Shown: in pieces, positions 54,148 through 64,000 of the stretch
Layout of the letters: each line of letters opens with the position of its first letter
Position numbering within the stretch: the first letter of the stretch is position 1
Assembly: GCA_030762895.1 (NCBI GenBank)
Contig: CM061065.1
Coordinates: 84,081,607 to 84,145,606, forward strand
Source of the DNA: Sophora flavescens
Lineage: Eukaryota; Streptophyta; Magnoliopsida; Fabales; Fabaceae
Direction: 5' to 3'
Length of the DNA: 64,000 nucleotides
Position numbers and translations under genes: made by a program
Notes under the pieces: generated by a model
The model's database searches: none
Seen by the model: the letters and a program-made list of their open reading frames with translations, nothing else
What the model was told of the DNA's origin: nothing

Positions 54148-55369
54148 ATGAAGAGTAGAACGTACCCAGCTGGAGCGAATGAAGTAAATAAAAGGACGAT
54201 TAGTAGATTATCAATGTCCTTTTACTTAGATGGTGAAATTCTATATAAGAGGAATTATGATGGGGTCCTCATAAGATGTGTTGATGCTTGTGAAGCTCGG
54301 ACTATCATGACAGAAGTTCACGAAGGGATATGTGGAACACATGCCAATGGTCACATGATGGCACGCAAGATCCTACGAAATGGTCACTATTGGCTAACAA
54401 TGGAAGCCGATTGTCTAGAATATGTCCGAAAATGCCGTAAATGCCAAATATATGCAGATCAGATCAAAGCTCCACCATTCCAACTACACAATCTGGTATC
54501 TCCATGGCCATTTTCTATGTGGGGAATGGACGTCATTGGACCAATCAATCCCAAGGCTTCAAACGGACATCGCTTCATCCTGGTTGCAATAGATTACTTC
54601 ACTAAGTGGGTAGAAGCAGCATCATATGCCAATATAACTCAAAAGGTGTTTACCAAGTTCCTAAAAAGGGATATTATTTGTCGCTATGGAATACCAGAAA
54701 GAGTCATTACAGATAATGCTGTCAATCTTAATGGGGCGGATGTAAAGAAGTTATTAGAGACTTTTAGAATCGCACCATAATTCCATCCCATATAGACCTC
54801 AGATGAACGGGGCGGTAGAAGCGGCCAACAAGAATGTCAAGAAAATTGTTGCTAAAATGGTCGTAAATTATAAGGATTGGCATGAAATGTTGCCATACGC
54901 TTTGCACGCGTATCGTACCAATATACAATCCAGTACCGGGGCAACGCCTTTCTCATTGGTGTACGGAATGGAAGCTGTTTCTCCTATAGAAGTTGAAATC
55001 CCTTCATTAAGAGTGCGGATGGAAGCTAACTTGGAAGAATCAGAATGGGTGAAAGCTCGATACGATCAATTAAACATGATTGAGGAAAAAAGACTAGTAG
55101 CCCTTTGTCATGGACAACTATATCAGAGAAGAATGGCTAAAGCCTTTAATAAGAAAATCCGTCATAGAGAGTTTCAACCAGGTGATTTGGTGTTAAAGAA
55201 AATACTTCCCAACCAAGAAGATGCCCGAGGAAAATGGGCGCCCAATTATGAAGGGCCATACATAGTAAAGCAGGCATACTCATGCGGAGCCTTGGTCCTA
55301 ACAGATGAAAACGGACGAGAGCTACCAAGACCTGTAAACTCTGATGCCGTGAAAAAGTTATATGCTTGA
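54148..55369 (+). pseudogene. Ogre integrase
   Basis: First part (to 54780): zinc-binding HHCC region (HEGICGTHANGHMMARK; CLEYVRKCRKCQIYAD) and the catalytic core with two acidic residues in WGMDVIGPI and VITDNAVNL. A frame change near 54780 leads to the second part (54803-55369) with the third acidic residue in NGAVEAANKNVKKIV, then AYRTNIQSSTGATPFSLVYG and the C-terminal region (FQPGDLVLKKILPNQ; GKWAPNYEGPYIVKQ). It ends at the TGA near 55367. All three DDE residues are readable but in two frames. Confidence 0.92.
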
Positions 55370-57290
55370 TAAAAAAAGAAAAAAGAAAGGGAGAGCCCGT
55401 TAGGTTGAAAACCCGCAAGGGCGACCTAAGCAAAAGTTAGGGCATAAAAAAAATAAAATAAAAAAGAAGTCCATTAGGTTGAAAACCCGCAAGGGCGACC
55501 TAAGCAAAAATTAGGACAAAGAAACTGAATCTTAGTCTGAAAACCCGCAAGGGCAGTTTAAGAGATATCTCAATATTCACCACACTGGGGGAATTTTGCT
55601 CATAACTTGCTACACTGGGGCAATTTTGTTTGTGACTGGCTACAATAGGGCAAATAAAATTATTGAAATGTTAATGAAAGGATGTATGTGGAAGCTGAGA
55701 CCAGGATCTGCGACGTCGAACAGTTGCTGGGAATCCGTTAAGAGGATCAAGGAACCAATACTGGGGCAAATTTTTATGCGGATTTCTTTCGTTCCATTAT
55801 CCCTTTTGATACAATTCCCATACACCCCTTTGTATTTCCCCTTTTTCTTTCCAATTTCCTTGTGTACAATGCAAATTCTCATATTAAGGCAAGGATTTTA
55901 TCCATCCATTTTTTCCTATTGTGCTTAAATCATGCATGCGCATTAAAATCATGTCTCAATTTAGGTAAATTTAAGTTTAAGAGTATGATTGGATAATTCT
56001 AATGGTTACTTCAACGAATGGTTTGAACCAAAGAAAGCCCAACATTTCAAAGTCAATAAGGGAGATAACGGTGCACAATGAGGAGAAAAGAAAAGCAATA
56101 ATGAAAGCCTCCACGAGTCCTAGTCTTGAAGGAAATAATCGCTCTATGTGTCTTCACAGCTTTGAAAAAGAAGCCCCTCTAATCGAAAGACACTGACTCA
56201 GTTGTTGATAAACAAAGGTTTTATTGGTAGAAGTCTTTTAATGGAGCGTGTGGTTCGGTTGTAATCGAGACAAAGGTAAATGAAAAGTTTTTAAGAGAAA
56301 GTAAATTACCATCATTTTATTTTTGGGGTCCGAGGCCCACTGCAATTTATTTTTTGAGCTATGAGGCTCACTGCAAATTTATTTTTGGGATCTGAGGCCC
56401 GCTGCAAATTTATTTTTCGAGCTCCACGGCTCACCGCAAATTTACTTTTGGGATCCGAGGCCCGCTGCAAATTTATTTTTTGAGCTCTGAGGTTCACTAC
56501 TAATTTTATATTTGCTCGAGGCTCACTACTAATTTTATATTTGGGATCTGAGGCCCACTGCAATTTATTTTTCGAGCTCTGAGGCTCACTGTAAATTTAT
56601 TTTTGGGATCTGAGGCCCACTGCAATTTATTTTTCGAACTCTGAGGCTCACTGCAAATTTATTTTTGGGATCTGGGGCCCGTTGCAAATTTATTTTTCGA
56701 GCTCTGAGGCTCACTGTAAATTTATTTTTGGGATCTGAGGCCAGCTGCAAATTTATTTTTCGAGCTCTGAGGCTCACTGTAAATTTATTTTTGGGATCTG
56801 AGACCCGCTGCAAATTTATTTTTCGAGCTCCAAGGCTCACTGCAAATTTACTTTTGGGATCTAAGGCCCGTTGTAAATTTATTTTTTCGATCTTTGAGAC
56901 TCACTACTAATTTTATATTTGGGTTCTGAGGCCCACTGCAATTTATTTTTTTCGAGCTCTGAGGCTCACTGCAAATTTATTTTTGGGATCTGAAGCCCGC
57001 TGCAAATTTATTTATCGAGCTCTGAGTCTCACTGCAAATTTATTTTTGGGATCTGAGGCCCGCTGCAAATTAATTTTTCGAGCCCTGAGGCTCACTGCTA
57101 ATTTTATATTTGGGATTTAAGGCCCACTGCCATTTTTATTTTCCAAGCTCTAAAACTTAATTTTCTCCAGCCTATTTCCCATACCGGCTAAAATGTGAGT
57201 TCATTTTCTTTACTAGTTCCTTACTACTATCACAAGAAAAATCGTTCTTTCTTCATGTATTCTAGTAATGAACAAGTAAAGAGGGGCAAC
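55370..57290 (+). other. Ogre 3' UTR and polypurine tract
   Basis: No gene. GGTTGAAAACCCGCAAGGGC or a close variant occurs three times (about 55401, 55477, 55530), then ACTGGGGCAATTTTG-type phrases. The minisatellite follows, then the polypurine tract AAAGAGGGGCAAC (57278-57290) and the 3' LTR. Confidence 0.8.
56312..57150 (+). repeat. 63-bp bipartite minisatellite in the Ogre 3' UTR
   Basis: About 13 units alternate two half units: GAGCTCTGAGGCTCACTGCA plus AATTTATTTTT, and GGGATCTGAGGCCCGCTGCA plus AATTTATTTTTC. The 63-bp length is a multiple of three, so open frames run through it on both strands; they are not genes. Confidence 0.92.
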
Positions 57291-59382
57291 TGTGAACACC
57301 CCATTTTGACCGGGTCTTTTAGTCTTCACTAAAAATTTCAAAAAAAAAAAATTTAAAAATAAAATTGCAAAGAAAATAAAAATAATAAAAAGATTTTTAA
57401 TTGGGTCAGACCAGTTAAACCCATTTCATCTCCTTCCAACAAACCTAGTAACCACTTTATTTTGAATTTGAATCTATGGGCAAATCTCTTAGTTTTGGCA
57501 GATAAGGTTTAGCAATTTCGGTTCCATTTTAAATCTGAGATAAAATTTTTAATCTCCAGCAGACTTTTAGGATCAAAACCATAACAATTTACCTTATAGA
57601 ATCACAACAGGGGATTAGAAAAGGGAGGAGAACATCGAGAGCACTGAGAAAAAAAAAGGAATGGGTTTGCATGGCTTACTGGTTTGTCATTGAGCCTCAA
57701 GAAGATCCACATCATCATTTTCTTTCAACTCATCAATCTTTTCTCTGGTTCCTATTCATCCTCTTGTAGCTCAAATACCAAGTCACCATTACCCACGCTC
57801 CGGTCACCGCCGTTCACTGGGTTTCCACCTGCCACCACCCACCACCGTTGCGCCACCTCTCATCTTCCAAGCTCCTCCTTCGCACCAGCTGTAGTCTTCA
57901 CGCCACGCCGCTGCGTCTGTCAGGCCACCGCGAGTCGCCATTCACGGCCCGTCAAGACTCGCGCGCGAACCGGTCCTCCGTTTCTCCGATCGCGTGCCGC
58001 CGCCACTAGAGGAACTCGCCTCGCCATCTCTGTTTTGCCCAGCTCCGGTCTCGGATCCGCCGCCGTACCGTCAGCCTCCTCCTTTCTCTGCGTTCCCGCG
58101 TGCACTGTGAAGGAAAATGGTTCTCGGTATAACGTTTCTAATGACAATATGTGTTTCAGATTTTTAATGTTTATTTCATTTTGCTTTTGTTTATTTTATT
58201 TTATTATTATTTTATATTGTTTTGTTCTTATTTCTGTATAAATTAAATTTGAGTGGATCATTGGATCAGTAGGTTAGATAGTTGGCCCAATGGAGATACT
58301 AAACTGAAAAGGACTAATCTGAAAAATGAAACACTTGCTTTGTGAAATATTTATTTTTTAAAACAAATAAATAAAATGATTTAAAAAGGGGGGAATTACC
58401 AAAAATAATTTTGGGATTTTTTTTGTGAGAGGTTTCATACTCAATTCCTTAGATGCGGGACAGCTCTGTGGATGTATATGCCATGTTCTATCTCATTTAG
58501 GAGTTTTCGATATAAAAAATATAAAAAATGAAATATATCAAAAAACCCCTTTTTAAGAGAAATAAAAAATACTTTTCGATAAAAAGTAAAAAAAAAACAA
58601 CCAATGAAATATTTTCTACAAGAACTACGTGGCTTTGAGTTTCCCATCGAAGCAGGGAATACATATGAGCGGGACCAATCATCTTGTCAAGCCAAAATTA
58701 ATTTTTCCATTATTTTTGTGTTCTTTTTAGTCTATTTAATGTGGATAATTAATTAATAATTTATTTACTATTTTTGGGTTGCTCCATGACAAGTGTCATG
58801 CTCAATCCCTTACCTTCGAGGTTGCCCTATGGACTTACGTGCCATGTTCAATCCCGTTTAGGATTTATCAATAATATTTATTTTTGTGTTCTTTTAATTT
58901 ATTTAATATGGATAATTAATTAGTAATTTATTTAATGTTTTTGGGTTGCTCTAAGACCAGTGTCATGCTCAATCTCTTAGCTTCGAGGTTGCCCTATGGA
59001 CTTACGTGCCATGTTCAACCTCATTTAGGATTTATCAATAATATTTTTTTTTTAAAAATTAAATAAAAAAACCAATAAAGAAACATAAAAATAAAGAAAA
59101 TATTAATAAATAAACAAATCATTCCTTGCAAATATTTTTAGGGTAAACAAATAAATAATTTAATTTTGCACGATTAATTCAAGGTACCATTCGTAGGATG
59201 GGCGATGTAGGGTGCTTAACACCTTCCCTACTCGTAACCGACTCCCGAACTCAACTTGGTTTCAAAGACCATTTTTTAAAGGTTTTCCAATTTTTCCTAA
59301 ATTAAATAAAATTGGTGGCGACTCTACTTTTCCTTAAAAGTTCTTTTTATCGTCGTCCTTGCCGTAATTTTTGGTTGCGACA
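57291..59382 (+). mobile_element. 3' LTR of the Ogre
   Basis: It has the same parts as the 5' LTR, with an A-run where the 5' copy has (AAT)n, and the same GC-rich island and open frame (57684-58241). It ends in GGTTGCGACA, followed by target duplication CTTAT and resumed CACTA sequence. Confidence 0.93.
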
Positions 59383-59387
59383 CTTAT

Positions 59388-60903
59388 AACATCGATTTTT
59401 GTTTAACCGATGTTATTGTTATCTGTCATTTTATAATTCCCTCTTCCTCCTTTTCATTTTCGTGCTGCTATATAAGAGACCTTTTCATCTGTCCTTTTCA
59501 TCTGTCATTTTTAATTCCCTCTTGCATGCCTGTGCTCACTCTCCCTCCTTTTCGTTTTGATTTCTTTGAATATTTGAGCCAGTTGCTATCATCATTTCAC
59601 TCATCGCTGCCACCATTCACTCCTCGAAAGGGTTCTTCAACCCTTACACCAACAGCGACGGCGGGGAAAGTGTTCTGTGTTGCGGCTTCAGAGCAATCAA
59701 AGTGAAAAGTTCTGACCTCTAACCCCCACGACGGCGTCGACTCGTCAAGGAGGAGACCCACCCCACCCACATCATTACTGGTTGCTGCGCCTGCAACTTA
59801 AGGAGACCCACCACTCTGTTCGTGCTTTCGTGAAGAGGACCGTTACTCACGACAGCAGAAAAACGAGAACCACCACTCCGGTCTCTTAGCATCTCACAAC
59901 TCTGGTATGTTCTCTCTGCTGAAAATATTTTTAAACCCAAAAAATATTTCCTAAAATCGAAGGTTATGTTTGTTTGAAATTCAGAAATTCTTTGTACTGA
60001 CTAAGTCTGTTGCTAATGTTTTTGTTATAGAATCTAAGAACTGTGTATCTTTTATCTCCACATAAAATCAATTTGGAAGTATCCGCGTGTCATTTTTTGA
60101 TTGATATGCTTGAGTCCGTACTCCCTAGTAACTTGAGTGAACCGAGTATTTGTTTTGCCCAAAAATGTGTATAAAGAGAAAATGCTAGTGATATGGCTTG
60201 GTCAGAAAAAAATTGACTACAGTGGCACATTATGTCTCTTGGCAATAAAGAACTTGACTTATTTCTAGTTTCATTTTCATCTGATTACATCTTACATTGT
60301 GCAAGAACTTATTCAAATCCATTTTTTTTATGATTATGGTTTTTTATGTTGTTCCTTACTTATAATTTATTGCAAATGGGTTGGGATGTTGGTTAGGCAA
60401 TGACATTTGTGTGTTCTGTTGTTGTTTAAATTCTCATGCTTCATATTATACTGCAGAGATAAATTACAGACGTGTAAATGTATGATAGATGATTTATGAT
60501 GCTCTCTTTTTCATTCCTTTCTGAAATCGATAAGTTTTGGTAAATGATATCAGAGTAATTATCTTTATTTGATTCAAGTCTTTAAATGTGGTTGCTTTGT
60601 TCTCTTGTATATTGTTGATCTTTCTTTTTCTAAAGCTATTTTGATTATGAACTTAGTGAAGCCTTAGTTTCCCGTTTGAGATGCAATACTAATGAGCACA
60701 CGTGTACGTGCTTAATGTACCACTCATTGTGTTGGATCTTGAATTGTCCAAAGTTGGACAGTTTGGGAAAAAACTTTTTCTTCATTCAGTTAAAATAGTT
60801 ATTCATTGATTCTGATGTTATATACTTGATGAAAGTTCGGATTGATACATTTCCTTTCGTTCTCTGGGTGCATACTTTATCGTGGTGGATGTCATCGCGT
60901 TCA
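59388..60903 (+). other. CACTA 1 promoter and 5' UTR-like region
   Basis: No protein-coding gene is supported. A TATA-like box (about 59469) precedes T/C-rich leader sequence and a GC-richer stretch (59640-59890). A possible splice donor CTCTGGTATGTTC lies near 59902; the rest is T-rich, intron-like. The transposase expected downstream is displaced by CACTA 2. Confidence 0.45.
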
Positions 60904-60943
60904 CACTAGTGGAAAATATACATTAGATGGTAAAGGTTTACGT

Positions 60944-61215
60944 CAGTTAACCAAAAACTAGACGTTAAAAAGGGGGCGGTGGCAGTTTTGTAAATAATTA
61001 ATTCACTGTTAACGTCAGTTGTTTTAAGGACTGACGTTAAAAGTGAGGCGGTGGCAGTTTTGTAAATATAAAATCACTATTTGCATCAGTTGTTTAATGA
61101 ACTGACGTTAAAAGTGTTTTGGAAGAAATTATTAAAACTTTTAACGTCGGTTGTTTATAAACCTGACGTTATAAGTGTGATTTTTACTTCAGTTAAATAA
61201 ATAACTGAGTAAATA
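60944..61215. repeat. CACTA 2 subterminal palindromes, first block
   Basis: About five hairpin-forming units TTAACGTCAGTTGTTT / AACTGACGTTAAAAGT start near 60944, 61006, 61081, 61139 and 61186. The first units include GGCGGTGGCAGTTTTG copies. Such subterminal motifs are the usual transposase-binding sites. Confidence 0.85.
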
Positions 61216-61439
61216 ATCAACTCATTCTTATCTTTCTTTCGTTGTCATCTCAGGGTTGTCACTCTTAACGCAGATCATCACTCCATATAGTGCAGTTTAT
61301 TTCTAATCTTTTTTTTTAAAAAAGTTTAATTTTAATCTTAATTAATTAGCTTGAATTAGTAAATTAACAAATTCTTGTGCAAATTAAAATAAATAATCAC
61401 TTAACATAAAACAAGTTATATATGTATAATCAAATCGTA

Positions 61440-62105
61440 TCTCATTGAAGCGATTCATAAGTTACAATTACATGTTTAAAAGATAAAAAATTTCCGCAAG
61501 ATATATAGCACTAAAATTAAAAAAGTTTCTGCTTCAACATCATTTTCTTCTCAGTCCTGTGCTGATCAGAATCTCCAACATTGATTCTTCTCATTGAAGC
61601 GATTCATAAGTTACAATTACATGTTTAAAAGATAAAAAATTTCCGCAAGATATATAGCACTAAAATATAAAAAAGTTTCGCTTCAACATCATTTTCTTCT
61701 CGATCCCGTGCTCAGAATCTCCAACATTGAATGCATCCCCTCCCTCATTTGAAGTCGATGCTCCATCTGAATCCACAGTCACTTTGGAGCCGTGGCAGAG
61801 TGAATGGTGCACTCGATCTGTTTCAGCAATATTCTTGGAACAGCCACTTTGTTCCAAAGCCGAAGTTTTGGAACTGTAGCTGCTGATTCTCCAGAAGGAT
61901 GATGGTGTGTGCAAATCACATTACGTGATTCACCCAACCTTACCATCCATGTTACGTGATTCACACAACCTCAGAAGTTGTTTTGACCATTAAGATAGAG
62001 ACCTTTAAGTCTAGGTATAGGAAGAAAGAGTGATGAAGTTAATCTCCATGGCAGAGCCATATTGTGAAGCAGAAAAATTAAAGGAAGGAAGGAAGCTATT
62101 TATAG
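61440..62105 (-). pseudogene. Candidate captured gene, antisense inside CACTA 2
   Basis: On the minus strand a TATA box (CCTATAAATAGC, plus about 62095-62106) is followed by an ATG at 62060 opening MALPWRLTSSLFLPIPRL, which resembles an organelle-targeting presequence and stops at 61971. After possible splicing a second frame (61660-61914) reads SSYSSKTSALEQSGCSKN and TVDSDGASTSNEGGDAFN, ending near a 150-bp duplicated 3'-UTR-like segment (61440-61589 and 61590-61735). It interrupts the two palindrome arrays. I do not recognise the protein. Promoter, start, ORF and 3' region in order suggest a small host gene picked up by the transposon. Confidence 0.4.
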
Positions 62106-62249
62106 GAGTAGGGGATGAAGTTACTAGGCATCGTAAGTTGCTAAAAAATTAAATTGATCATTAAGAGCATTAGGTTCCAAGGCGCATTGGGAGTTGACCT
62201 GGGAGTCATATATTATAAACGGGCAGAAAAGAAAACGTCCAAAGGAATA

Positions 62250-62862
62250 CACTTTTAACGTCAGTTGTTGAATAAAACTGACGTTAAAAGCGTTTTTAAA
62301 ATAAAAAATATTTATTTTTAACGTCAGTTGTTTATACAATCGACGTTAAAAGTGTGATTTTTACTTCAGTTAAATAAACAGCTGACGTAAATAATCCTAT
62401 ATCCCTATCTGAAATGCCCTGTTGTCACACAGGTCTTTTAACGTCAGTTGTTGAATAAAACTGAAGTTAAAAGTGTTTTTAAAATAAAAAATATTTATTT
62501 TTAACGTCTGTTGTTTATACAATTGACGTTAAAAGTGTGATTTTTACTTCAGTTAAATAAATAGCTGACGTAAATAATCCTATATCCCTAGCTATCTGAA
62601 ATGCCCTGTTGTCACTCAATTAACACAGTCTCGGAGCCATTTTGTGAAGGAATAGAAATATAGAGGAAAAGAAGAGGCAATGATATTGCATCGTTTTGAG
62701 GAAGAATGTTACTTTAACACTTTTAACGTCAATTGCATTCAACAACGGACGTTAAAAGTGTTTTTTTAAAAATGTTAATATTTAACGTCGGTTTGTTAAT
62801 AAAGCGGCGTTAAAAATTAATTTTAACGTCGGTTGTTTAATACAACCGGCGTTAAATGTTGT
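62250..62862. repeat. CACTA 2 subterminal palindromes, second block
   Basis: About nine hairpin units with cores ACGTCAGTTG, ACGTCGGTTG and ACTTCAGTTAAATAAA lie here. A 185-bp segment holding three units plus CTGAAATGCCCTGTTGTCAC is tandemly duplicated (about 62252-62435 and 62436-62620). The last three units (62720-62855) have drifted cores (GGACGTTAAA, GGCGTTAAA). Confidence 0.85.
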
Positions 62863-63220
62863 TTTATGTTTACACCGCGCGCCTTCTCGCACGCCGCTCA
62901 GACGTACGTCTCTTTTCTCTTTTCAACACGCACAAACCTAAATAAATCTCAACACTCACTCTCACTCTCACCCAAAGAGAACCCTAATCACGAGCTCATC
63001 TCCACCGCAACCACCGCGAGGGCTTCTTCGCCACCACCGTGAGGTACACTATTAACCCTAACTCTGTCTTTCCATTCATTCTTTGCAATAACATGACGTA
63101 CATCTCTCTTTCCCCTTCCCGCGCACTAACTCTCCTTGTCCCTCTGCTCTCAGTAACCACATCGAACGTTGGCCACCACTCGAGCTCCCCTCCCCACCAC
63201 CACGCGAGCACCTATTTCTG

Positions 63221-63578
63221 GTGAGTATTTAGGGTACATTTTTGTATTTTTGGTTTTGAGTGTATGTTGAAACTGTAGTCTCGGTAGTTGAAACTTGAAA
63301 CCGTGAGTTTGAGTTGTTTGGAATGTACGTCTCTGTTTTTGGTTTTGAGTGCATGTTGCTCTGCTGGTTGATCTGTCACGGCCATGATGCTAATCACGGC
63401 TAGGCCGTGATCAGTTCTGCCTGTGATGGCATGGTCTGTTCAGTTGGCACGTTACGGCCGTGATGGACATCACTGCCAGGCCGTGAACAGTGCTTGGCAA
63501 TTAATCTTTAAAAACTATAGTTTTCAATCTCTCGTATTGTCCTTATATTGGATATATATATGTTTTGTATATCTACAG
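63221..63578 (+). other. Predicted 5' UTR intron of the CACTA 2 transposase gene
   Basis: The donor TTTCTGGTGAGTATT lies at 63221 and the acceptor ATATCTACAG ends at 63578, 13 bases before the transposase ATG. Upstream (about 62870-63220) is C-rich, 5'-UTR-like sequence. The intron holds palindrome array D. Confidence 0.6.
63374..63487 (-). repeat. Bipartite palindrome array D inside the CACTA intron
   Basis: Two pairs: GTCACGGCCATGAT with ATCACGGCTAGGCCGTGAT (63374-63413), and TTACGGCCGTGAT with ATCACTGCCAGGCCGTGA (about 63451-63487). Core, order and spacing equal those of array C in the Athila LTR, including the phrase CACTGCCAGG. Confidence 0.88.
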
Positions 63579-63591
63579 GACCTATCTAGTT

Positions 63592-64000
63592 ATGGATCGT
63601 AGTTGGATGGTTTGTAAGCGTACTAGTGCTGAGTATTTGAAGGGGGTGGGAGAATTTATAGAATTTGCTCAAAGGAATGTTCCTAATAGTAATGGAATGT
63701 TCTGTTGTCCTTGTGTCAAGTGTTTGAATACGAGAAAATGTACGGAGAAGGATATACGTACTCATTTGATTTGTGAAGGGATTTGCTTGAGTTATACAAG
63801 ATGGATATGGCATGGTGATATGTTGTTGAGTAGTAATACGGCGAGTGTCTCCCAAAGTGAGGACGTTGACGTAGATATGGAGGATGATCGAGTAGAGGAC
63901 ATGATCCGTGATATTGGACAAGAATCTTTTCATCGAGCGCATGTGTATGATAGGTTGTGCGGTGATGCGGATAAGCCTTTATATCCAGGGTGTACTACTT
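63592..64000 (+). CDS. CACTA (En/Spm) TNP2-type transposase, N-terminal part
   Basis: The ATG at 63592 opens a frame with no stop to the window edge (136 complete codons). The first 75 residues match the plant transposase-associated domain: MDRSWMVCKRTSAEYLKGV; GEFIEFAQRN; CPCVKC (with a further Cys in the preceding FCC and in RKC); RTHLICEGI; and YTRWIWHGD. An acidic linker follows (SEDVDVDMEDDRVEDM). The TNP2 catalytic region should lie downstream, outside the window. The protein cuts and inserts the element by binding its ends and subterminal repeats. The frame is clean so far, which is rare in this window. It is preceded by a likely intron and promoter region. Confidence 0.9.
   Translation, partial: MDRSWMVCKRTSAEYLKGVGEFIEFAQRNVPNSNGMFCCPCVKCLNTRKCTEKDIRTHLICEGICLSYTRWIWHGDMLLSSNTASVSQSEDVDVDMEDDRVEDMIRDIGQESFHRAHVYDRLCGDADKPLYPGCTT

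Larger units (their letters stand above)
41645..59382 (+). mobile_element. Ogre-type LTR retrotransposon (17.7 kb), complete but dead
   Basis: LTRs are 41645-43762 and 57291-59382 (2118 and 2092 bp; ends TGTGAACACC and TTGCGACA/TTGCAACA). The target duplication CTTAT is at 41640-41644 and 59383-59387. The order inside is the Ogre order: PBS, ORF1, gag, protease, G-patch, intron, RT, RNase H, second RNase H, integrase, 3' UTR repeats, polypurine tract. Stops and frameshifts inactivate every ORF, and a solo LTR splits ORF1. The length difference of the LTRs comes largely from an (AAT)n expansion in the 5' copy. Confidence 0.95.
41290..60903 (+). mobile_element. CACTA transposon 1, left part, split by an Ogre
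   Basis: It starts CACTACTGTAAAATATAC at 41290. Next comes GGAGGCGGTGACATTTTTG and then a subterminal array of AACATCGGTTTT / AAACCGATGTT inverted repeats (to 41635). It is split at 41644/41645 by the Ogre and resumes after the CTTAT duplication at 59388 with AACATCGATTTTTG/AACCGATGTT. Then follow a TATA-like box (TATATAAG, 59469), 5'-UTR-like C-rich sequence to about 59903, and intron-like AT-rich sequence up to 60903, where CACTA 2 begins. No transposase of its own is visible in the window. Confidence 0.75.
60904..64000 (+). mobile_element. CACTA transposon 2 (5' part, continues beyond the window)
   Basis: It starts CACTAGTGGAAAATATAC at 60904, then AAGGGGGCGGTGGCAGTTTT, matching the layout of CACTA 1. 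It has two subterminal arrays, an antisense insert with a candidate captured gene, a C-rich 5' UTR, a likely intron and the start of a TNP2-type transposase. The right end and target duplication are outside the window. Confidence 0.88.

Noticed and set aside
56586..56910. Open frames on both strands in 56312-57150
   Set aside because: They are created by a 63-bp tandem repeat whose length is a multiple of three.

Overview
The window is plant nuclear DNA, almost entirely nested transposable elements, with no intact host gene that I can recognise. It holds Athila, Ogre/Tat and Del/Tekay-like Ty3/gypsy elements, SIRE/Maximus-type Ty1/copia elements, CACTA transposons, a hAT MITE and LINE tails. 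This mixture suggests a dicot, most plausibly a legume, but that is inference. A 500-N assembly gap lies at 29243-29742.

Layout, left. 1-3818 is the 3' part of a decayed Athila element: end of pol, long spacer, polypurine tract and 3' LTR. 3819-5425 is a Del/Tekay-like LTR piece. 5426-7366 is the env-like end of a SIRE-type copia element. Its 3' LTR (7367-7864 plus 13473-14339) is split by a complete 5.6-kb non-autonomous Athila-like element (7865-13467; twin 1417-bp LTRs; target duplication CTCTG). 14340-17400 holds an interrupted unknown ORF, a possible gypsy LTR, a UDP-glycosyltransferase C-terminal fragment and two LINE-like tails. 17403-19756 is a second SIRE env end plus LTR, broken by a non-autonomous Ogre-like element (from 19757) that keeps gag but lacks pol and runs into the gap.

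Layout, centre. After the gap the minus strand carries a SIRE gag zinc-knuckle fragment fused to an Athila gag, then its tRNA-Asp primer site and LTR (to 32981). Next come a LINE RT fragment, a low-complexity unit bounded by direct repeats (33443-36232) with a hAT MITE inside, AT-rich filler, and two adjacent foldback-like elements packed with a 98-bp minisatellite (39033-40958).

Layout, right. A CACTA element starts at 41290. It is split by a 17.7-kb Ogre (41645-59382; target duplication CTTAT) whose ORF1 is itself split by a solo Athila-like LTR (45458-46646, minus strand). Inside the remaining CACTA sequence a second CACTA starts at 60904. It has palindromic subterminal arrays, an antisense candidate captured gene, and an open transposase reading frame that leaves the window at 64000.

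How the parts relate: autonomous coding capacity is mostly dead, through in-frame stops (many explicable as C-to-T changes) and frameshifts. The non-autonomous elements have the cleanest LTRs. The most striking unlisted structure is a bipartite GC-rich palindrome module. It is repeated every 60-78 bp upstream of the TATA box in several LTR types, with a different core sequence in each, and one copy sits in the intron of the second CACTA element.
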